The notes under the pieces: model-generated | What the model was told of the DNA's origin: nothing | The model's database searches: none | What the model saw: the letters and a program-made list of their open reading frames with translations, nothing else | Source of the DNA: Apostichopus japonicus | Taxonomy: Eukaryota; Echinodermata; Holothuroidea; Aspidochirotida; Stichopodidae | Length of the DNA: 64,000 nt | Assembly: GCF_037975245.1 (NCBI RefSeq) | Contig: NC_092579.1 | Span: forward strand, 5,457,001 to 5,521,000 | Direction: 5' to 3' | Translations under genes and position numbers: made by a program | In this document: one piece after another, positions 36,201 through 45,200 of the stretch | Numbering within the stretch: position 1 is the stretch's first letter | How the letters are laid out: every line of letters begins with the position of its first letter

Positions 36201-39200
36201 TTGCAAAAACATTTTAAGCTTGAAGCCAAACAATCGTTACTTTGCATAACATTAATATCTTAGTATGGTTGAGTACTGTAGTTTCTGATATGAAAGTATC
36301 CTTCTTGCTGTCATGCAAGTCACATAACAGAAAAATGAATTACTTCTCCATTACTAAAAAGCCTTACCCAGGAAAAAATTTACCTCAAATTTACCGCGGT
36401 AACATACCACACTTTTACCCCAGTAAAACCGTGGTAAAAACGCGGTAAATTTGTTGTACATTACCGCGGTGTTTTGGCCCTATGGACGCGGTAAACCGCG
36501 GTTTACCGCAGTAAATTACCACAAATTTACCATGGTTTTACCTCACTTTTACCCCAATTTTACCGCAATTTACCACGGTGTTACCATACTTTTACTACAC
36601 TTTTACTACGCTTTTACCCCAAATTTACCACAGTTTACCATTCTTTTACCCCAATTTTACCGTATATTTACCACGCTTTTACCACAGTTTACCGTTCTTT
36701 TACCCCAATTTTACCCTAGATTAACCACGCATTTACTACACTTTTACCCTAAATTTACCACAGTTTTACCGTTCTTTTACCCCAATTTTACCGTAGATTT
36801 ACCACGCTTTTACCTTAGTTTTACCTCAATTTACCATACTTTTACCACATTTTACCCCAATTCTACCGTAGATTTACTACGCTTTTACCTTAGTTTTACC
36901 TCAGTTTACCATGATTTTACACTAATTGTAGGACGGTTTTACCTTACATTGAGCATGATTTTGTCCTAATTTCAATCAGCATGTACACCATATATTTCTT
37001 TGAATTTCAACCATCAGTGTACTGTATCATGATTTGGCTATATGCCTTTACCCTTATTGTAATGGTTGTATGCCTGACATATAAGTCCTCAGTTGTAGAA
37101 TGCATCAGTTTTTAATTCATCAAATCCATGGAAGTTTCACACATGAGAAAGCTTTGTGGACTTTCAATTAACCTAGCTTGTATGATTCCTGACTCTCTTC
37201 TTTTGACTTAATTGGTAGTCCAGATTGGACTTTTGATCTCTTATTGTCCTCAAAGACTTGTTTTAAATGGAAAGAGTACTCTGATCATAGATACATAGAC
37301 TTGTCAAGTCATTTAATGGACCTGACAGAGAATACCCCAATCTGAGGACACTGATTGGTCAATTTTTGTGTGCCACAGTGTTGAGGCACAGAAGCTATGC
37401 CTTATGTGTGCAAGTTTATATAGTTCTTTTTTCATTTTAAAGGCTTTTAGGTTCTCCCTAATAATGAAAAAATAATTAATTGTTGTCTCCTCTCAAATAT
37501 ACCAGGGATTCCATGAAGGAATTCTCTATGTATCGATCCTCTGCTTGTCTTTTTTTAGGAAAAGAGATGCATACTATAACATATAAGAATAGCAGTTTGT
37601 CTCTCTTCTTTATTCAACTCATATCCACAGGTAATTTATATTGCCAACATTAATATGAGTAGAACAAAAGGTTTTTCATATCAGTATTGCAAGATTATGG
37701 GACAAAATCATGGAAAATTGCTGTAAATGTACCATCATGTTTCATAGTGTGACCCATACGTTCTACTGTGGTAAAATCATGGTACAATTATGGTAAATTT
37801 ACCATAGTATAATTGCACCGTATAGTTTTACCCTATTTTTACTGTGGTTAATCATGGCACAATTGTAGGAATTTCACATATGTAGTTTATGTACCATATA
37901 AACTTACCCTACTTTTACTACAGTACTATCATGGTAAAACTATGGTAAATTTACCGCAGTAAATGTACCACACTTTTACCCTACCTTTACCCCGGTAATA
38001 CCATGGTAAAACTGTGGTTAATTTACCGTAGTAAATGTACCGCAATTTTACCCTACTTATACCACGGTTATGTCATGGTAAAACTGCGGTAAATTTACCG
38101 CAGTAAATGTACCACACTTTTACCCGACTTTTACCGCGGTAATACCATGGTAAAACTGTGGTAAATTTACCGTAGTAAATGTACCACACTTTTACTGAGG
38201 TAATACCACGGTAAAACTGTGGTAAATTTACCGCGGTAAATGTACCGCACTTTTACCCTACTTATACCGCAGTAGTATCATGGTAAAACTGCGGTAAATT
38301 TACCGCGGTAAATGAACCACACTTTTACCATACTTTTACCACGATAATACCATGGTAAAACTGCGGTAAATGTACCGCGGTTGATTTTACCACACATTTA
38401 CCCTATTTACCACACATTTACCATAGTTTACCGCGGTAAAATTAGGGTACATTTTTTGCTGGGTACTTTTACTGGTTGTAAAAGAAACAGCATTTAACTG
38501 ATTATTTCTGCTTACATAAACTTACGTTCTAGAGTTCAAGTGTACAGGAGGTCTGTGTAGAATATTCACTGAAGCCAAATCAAATGCAGTAATTAGTTTT
38601 CTATCTTCATGAAAGTATGATCAAAAATGTGAATTTGTAATATTTCAACATTGTTTCAGGTAAAACTTCCAGAGAAACAAGTCGTAATCCCAGAAAGGGA
38701 ATCAAAATTGTTGGTAAATTTTAAAATTTTGAAAGAAGAGGGATACAAGAGGCTGGATGTCCAAAGAGCCTTGAATTTGTCACATGGGAAACTGGACCTG
38801 GGAAGACGGCTATTGCTGCTTGCCAAGGAAGAGCATGGTAAAGATACCCTATGTATTCAGCTACATGTTTTATTCTTTTATATTTTTTCCTGATATATTT
38901 AACATCAGTCTTAAATAACATTCTAGGACAACATTTCAAGCCCTTGCTCTTTCAGTGCTCATGGAAGAAAAGGGATTTTGCATTATTTTTTTTGTAGGAA
39001 AATTCTTCACAAAATAGCTACATATTAGGAATATGATCTAGAAACCCTTAACAAACCTAATTCTTGTTACTGTCATTAAAATATTCTCTCCTATATCTAT
39101 TTCTCTTTAAGCAGGTCAACATTTCATGGCTTATGTTCAATGTCGAAAATTAACATTTATTTTGATTCTTAATTATTTTGTTCTACATTAGTAGAAAGTA

Positions 39201-42200
39201 AAATCAGTTTGTATTAAACATGCTAGTTTTCATATTGTGTATTGACACAGTTTATGCATTAACACTTTTTCTATCAAAGATACAAAATACTTTGCTTTCA
39301 CTTGAAATATATGACTTTTCTCCTCCAGAGAGACTTCCTTTGTTCCCAGGATCTAATCTTTATAAGGAGCAGTACTTTGATCAGCATGGAGGAGAGATGT
39401 TTATCGCAGGTGTTTGCCTGCGTGTACCAGCTGGTGCACTACACACTGGAAGGATTGTTAATCTGTGGGTTTCTACTGAACCTACCACCAATGGACCTTT
39501 CTCAAAGAAGAATCTAAGATTAACCCCTTTTGTGAAATTTGGTCCACAAAGCCTTACCTTACACAAGCCTGTCACCTTGATTATTCCACACTGTGCTTTT
39601 ACTCCAGCTGACCAGACGGGTGTTGTTGTTTACTCTGGTGTATTACAAACAGGTGTGTTTCTGTTTCTTTTGCATTGTGTTTATTAGTCCATTGATCATT
39701 ATATTTAGTTACTTTAATTTGTTGTATCAACAGAGGTATGTATATGAGTAAGTGTGTTTGTATGTCACCCCTGATGTACTGTTTATGCTTGCTTCACTGT
39801 ATGGCTGACCACTTGTACAACTGCTTGCAGATTGAATAAACTCCTACTTTGGAAAATGCAGTACTGTATCTACACTATTAGATTCTAAACCTGAATAACT
39901 GCAAAAGTAAAGCTGGGATGAAAGTCACACTTGATTTGTGAAACCACCCAAGTACAAGAACGCTATATTGGCAAGAAAATCACTAAAGCCTTCTGTGTGC
40001 CTTGTTCTGTGAAATGTTAACATGATTTTCTCAAGAGGGAGGTATTGTCCCAACAAATCATGTTTGATTCCTTGCTGCAGACAAAAGGAATCTATGCAAT
40101 GGTGATGGCGTGTTTGTATGTGACATGCTTGTAAACACTGTAACTCACAAATTTCATGGTGGATGAACTTCAAACTTGGTATGTGGATCTGTCTTATTGA
40201 AAACAAGAACCCTATTCTATTTCTTTGAAGGTCAAAGTCTGAAAACTTTGCAAACATGATATCTCAAAGAGTAAATTTGTGTTGTATTTCATACGTGGTA
40301 TATAAATCCAGCTAGGTGAGTACAAGAACCATTTGAAATTGTAAAGGTGAAAGGCCATTTGCAGTCAACATACGTGAAAGTCTGAAAACCTTGTAAACAT
40401 GATATCACAAAAAGTACTAGAACTTCATACTTAGTACGTAGATCTAGCTTGGTGAGTCTATGAACCCTATTGAAATTGGTAGGGGTCAAAGTCACATGAG
40501 GTCAAGAGGTGTCAAAATCAAAAAACCTTGTAAACATAATTACTCCAAAATTAAAGCTACAATTAATGTGGGAGTTCTATGATGCTATGATTTTCTTTTC
40601 TGGCTCTTACTTAATTCATAGACAAATTGAACTCACTTGCTCTACATTAGTCTGATAGGTATGTGGAATTTTGAGCACGTCGCGTGGCAAGGAATCACAA
40701 AGCCAACAGGTTTTTTCAAGGAACCCTTCTCTTCTCGGTAGTACATTGACATGATGACCTCAATTAATTTGTTCCATCCTTAAGGGATAAATAAACAAGA
40801 TAATTAAAGGGGAAAAGCTCTTCAAGCTATGACAAGCTGTAGTTAAGAACACAATTTATCTGGCAACCTTGCAACTATACACTGAGTGAAAAACAAGATA
40901 TTGTACTGTTTTGCTGTTCTTTGTATGCAGTGTTGCATTTTGTAACACAAGACTGTCCCTTTAAAATCTTCTATGGTATATTTAAGGCTTGTTATTCTAC
41001 CTTTCACCATGTTATAAATACTTAACCTGCAAAATAGTTTTTAATCTTCTCCAGATAAAATTATCAAATGGAGCCAAGAAAGGTTACACCTCAGCTGCTC
41101 TATGAATAGTCAGCACTTTGCAGTTGAAGCTGAGAAACCATGTCTCATTGGTCTTCACGTCCCTTTCATACCCAAGATGTCGAAGCGTGTCTGCGTCTTA
41201 CCTATTGTAAACAGAGTTTCTGAATCGGGGGATCAATTGACAATTCATCTTTGGTTTCATAATGATGACTCACTGGAACGTAAAGTAAGTAGTAGATTTT
41301 GTCACCTCAAGTGGTATTGCACTTTATCTCATGGACTCCAGTTATCTGCCTTAATTCAAACTTAATTGATGTCAGAGTTACTTAACAATAGGAATCAGCA
41401 GTACGATGCTTAAGCATACCACAAATTCGGGAGAAATCTGCAAGGGCATGGATTACAACTTACAATTCGGGTGGCTTTCAATTCAACATTTTAACTCAAT
41501 CTGGGAATTTTTTCAATCTAGAAAGTCATTTCAGATTGGTAAATCGTAGATGGGAATAATAAACCCCCCTTACTATGAAACCTCCCAATTGATAAGCCTC
41601 ATTGCTTCAAATGCCACCACCTTTATTCACACGGCCACTGCACCGGTGGAATGATAAAATTTCAACTTGATTCCCTACAGGCACAAACATCTCTGAAAGT
41701 CAAATTGTGATTTCTATAGTCAAGCGAGGGGTCATGTAAGATTAGCTGGTTCAGGCTGTCTGTGGTCATTGGTAGTTGAACATAAACTTTGTAGCGGACA
41801 AAACACACTGACCAGATGTCCTATAGCAAAAATTGCATTTTCAATATTTTTTATGTCTGTGTTCATTGACAACTGACGACAGTTGTTGTAACAGACACAT
41901 TTGTGAATACGTACACCTTGTCCAATATTAGAGTGAAGAGTTTATATTTCAGAACATAGGCCATGAGACTATGAAAGGTCTTTGATAATGCATCTGGCGG
42001 ACAATCAATGTATAATATAAATAATAGTAATAACAGCTCCCTGATTTCAGTTTATATTCCCCTCATTACGTGGGGATTAAAGTCACAGGCTTGTGCTGTA
42101 TAACAGAGTTCAGTGTTTGATAACACATTAGTTGGTACAGTTAATCAACCAGACAAGATCTGGACAGAAAATCTGTACAGAGAGTCAGACCTTATTGCAC

Positions 42201-45200
42201 TCCATGTATCAGATATTTATAGTAGCTGCTTGTTTTACCAATTAATGTCCACACCAGTTAATGAGAGGGTCATACCAGGAAGCTGTTATTGATTCCTGCC
42301 CATACATGGGACAATGCAATGGGTGTATGCATTTATGGTAATGTTTAAAAAACCTTTCATCTTGTAATATTGTTTCATTTCTATTTTAACAGAGCCTTAT
42401 CCATGAAGAAATCTATCAGCAGAAGGGATCCATAATTCATAATCCGGTGTCTGTTCAACTCCATTCTATGACTTCAACTTTACATGTTAGCACTAACTCC
42501 AGTACATCACAGTGTAACCCAAGAAAAGTGGTTAGTTATGTCTGTGAAATATTCTTATTTATTTTATGGTAACATATAAAGAAAGCAGGTAATTCCTGTT
42601 CACACTTAATTTGCATTTGTTGGAAGAAAAGTTTTATGCATCTGTTGAGTGGTATGTAATAATGCTAGCATATGTTGTTATATTGATAACTGTTGTTATA
42701 TCATACATTAATTCTAATCAATGTTTCATATGTAATATTGGAACTGTTTCTTTCTTTCAATTTGTAATGAGACTCAATGAGATTATCATATAGTACAGTG
42801 AAAGTTACCTCGCAGGTTTACATTTATACATCTGGGTGAAGAGGGGCTGTTTAGATCAAGTGCCTTGCCCAAGGTCACAGATTAACAATCTGTGCAGGAA
42901 TGGAACCTGTAATCCTTACAATGTCAGCACATTAACTTTAACCACTTCAATGTCAACTTAAATGCTTTAAAGTCTTAAGTTTTATTAAAAAATAATTAGA
43001 TACCTTCTGATTATTCTCCTTCAAAGGATGTTGCCATGGAAACCCTATGGTTAAAGAACAGACACAAGATAGAATTCCATCTTCAGTATAAAGGGATGAA
43101 AGATACTGTCAATCTGGAAATAGAAGCAAGATATGGGATGTTAAGGAAGAATCTTTTCCAGCTTAGTATTCAGTTGCAGGTAACTTGATTTTGAATTAAT
43201 ATAACAGTAAGAAAGATTTGAATATGAGGAGAATATTAATGAGTGGGCAGGGCTTAACATGAACTTTGGTTCATACTGGTATGGTCATGTTGGTGCACAA
43301 TGAGCAGATTTTCATGATGTCTCCAACTTCATGTAATTAATATTCATCAAATTGCAAGAAATGGCATTTAAACACATGACAAGAACCAAATATTCCATAC
43401 TTGACATATTAGGTTTGTCACACTACATTCATACAATCAACCATGTGTTTTTTTGTGCATATCATGAATTTTAATCAGTGAACATTAAATTCTTAATCAG
43501 ATAACTCTGAAGAAGTATGTTTAATTAGCTTACACATGTACTTGGATAATATGATGTAAGTATGTACATACATGCTTATGAGATCATAAAATTTGACCTC
43601 ATTAACATCCATGTTTTTTCTGTTTTTATAGTATGTCTCAAAATGATAACTCATTCCTTTATATGTTGCAGCATTAGTCAATGGACAATCCTCTTCATTT
43701 GGCTGTGCACAAGTATATGAATATTAACATGTATGGCTTACCACACTATGTATATGTTTAGGCATCATCTATTGAAATTTCTACTGTCTATCTTAGTTGA
43801 TGAACTGATTTTTGGTTCCTTGCTTTAGCAAAAGGAACCTATGTAGTCAGGTTGGCGTGTGTATGTGTGTGTGTGCGTGTATGTGCGTGTGTATGTGTGT
43901 CTGTGTGTGCATCTGTGACACTTTCTTGGGTACGCTCTATCTCAATAAGGGAAAGTTGGATTGAGGCCAAACTTGGACTATAGATCCGCCATATGGAGAA
44001 GGTGTGCCCTATATTTTTTGGTGCCCACAAAGGTCACCAAAGGTCAGTTATGGTCCAAAAACCGAACATATTAAAACTGCAATAACTCCCAGTACCAATG
44101 TGCGACAAGGTTGATATTTTGGGACAAGTTGTGAACTGGTTAGGGGAGCATTTTCAAACTTTACGGTCATGTGATCCGAGGTCACCAAAGGTCAATTAAT
44201 GATAAAAAACTAGTTTTTTGGGATAACTTGAGAACAAAATGTCCGTTAGGGTTGGGAGTTGCTTCAATGTTATCCAATTGTTGACCCGCATCTGGGTGAC
44301 CCTTGACCTCAGTTTGACCTCTGGTGACCTTTACATGTTTTTGTGGATTTTTACAGTTTCGATGCTATTTTCAGATGTCAAAGGTACCTTCTGATCATAA
44401 ATGTCATCAGGTTGACCCCGTGTGACCTTTATGTGCGAAGTTATATGGGGTCAAAGTTTTTCGTTCGGAGTTAGGATGGTTGTACAGACTTGTCGTTCTG
44501 TTTTTTGGAATCAGGAGATTAAACTACATCTGAAACCAAGGTCAAAAGGTCAAAGGTCACATTAGAAAAAATGTGCTTATTTTGGGAGGAAACGAGCAAA
44601 AATGAAAATGTTTGGTTTTGATGCTAGATTTGGATCTCAAAGATACCTTCCGATCAAAAATGTCAATTGGTTGACACCCGTGTGACCTTCGTGTGCGAAG
44701 TTATACGAGGTCAAAGTTAATTTTCAGACATTTAATGCAACAACTCCCAGTTCCAAGGTGTGACATGGTTGATATTTTTGGACAAGTTGCAAATGGTATA
44801 GGGGAATATTTTCAAACTTAACGGTCATGTGAAACAAGGTCACCAAAGGTCAATTAATGTTAAAAAACTAGTATTTTGGGGATAGCAAATGGGCAAAGAA
44901 AAAAATGTTTAAATTTGTACAGTTTGATGCTCTAATTTAGGTCTCATCAATAAAAATGTCAATAAGTTGACCCAAGGTGACCTTTTTATGTTAAGTTATA
45001 TGAGGTCAAAGTTAATTTTCAGACATTTAATGCAATAACTCCCAGTTCCAAGGTGTGACAAGCTTGATATTTTTGGAGTAGTTGCAAGTGGTATAGAGGA
45101 ATATTTTTAAACTTAACGGTCATGTGATACAAGGTCACCAAAGGTCAATTTATGATAAAAAACTAGTATTTTTGCGATAACTTGAGAACAAGTTGTCGGT

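Noticed and set aside
36451-36969. 172-residue frame over the TTACC arrays (and the antisense-side frames at 57562-58183)
   Set aside because: Composed almost only of F, Y, T, L and P because of the TTTACC repeat; no family and no splice context. It is a by-product of the repeat.
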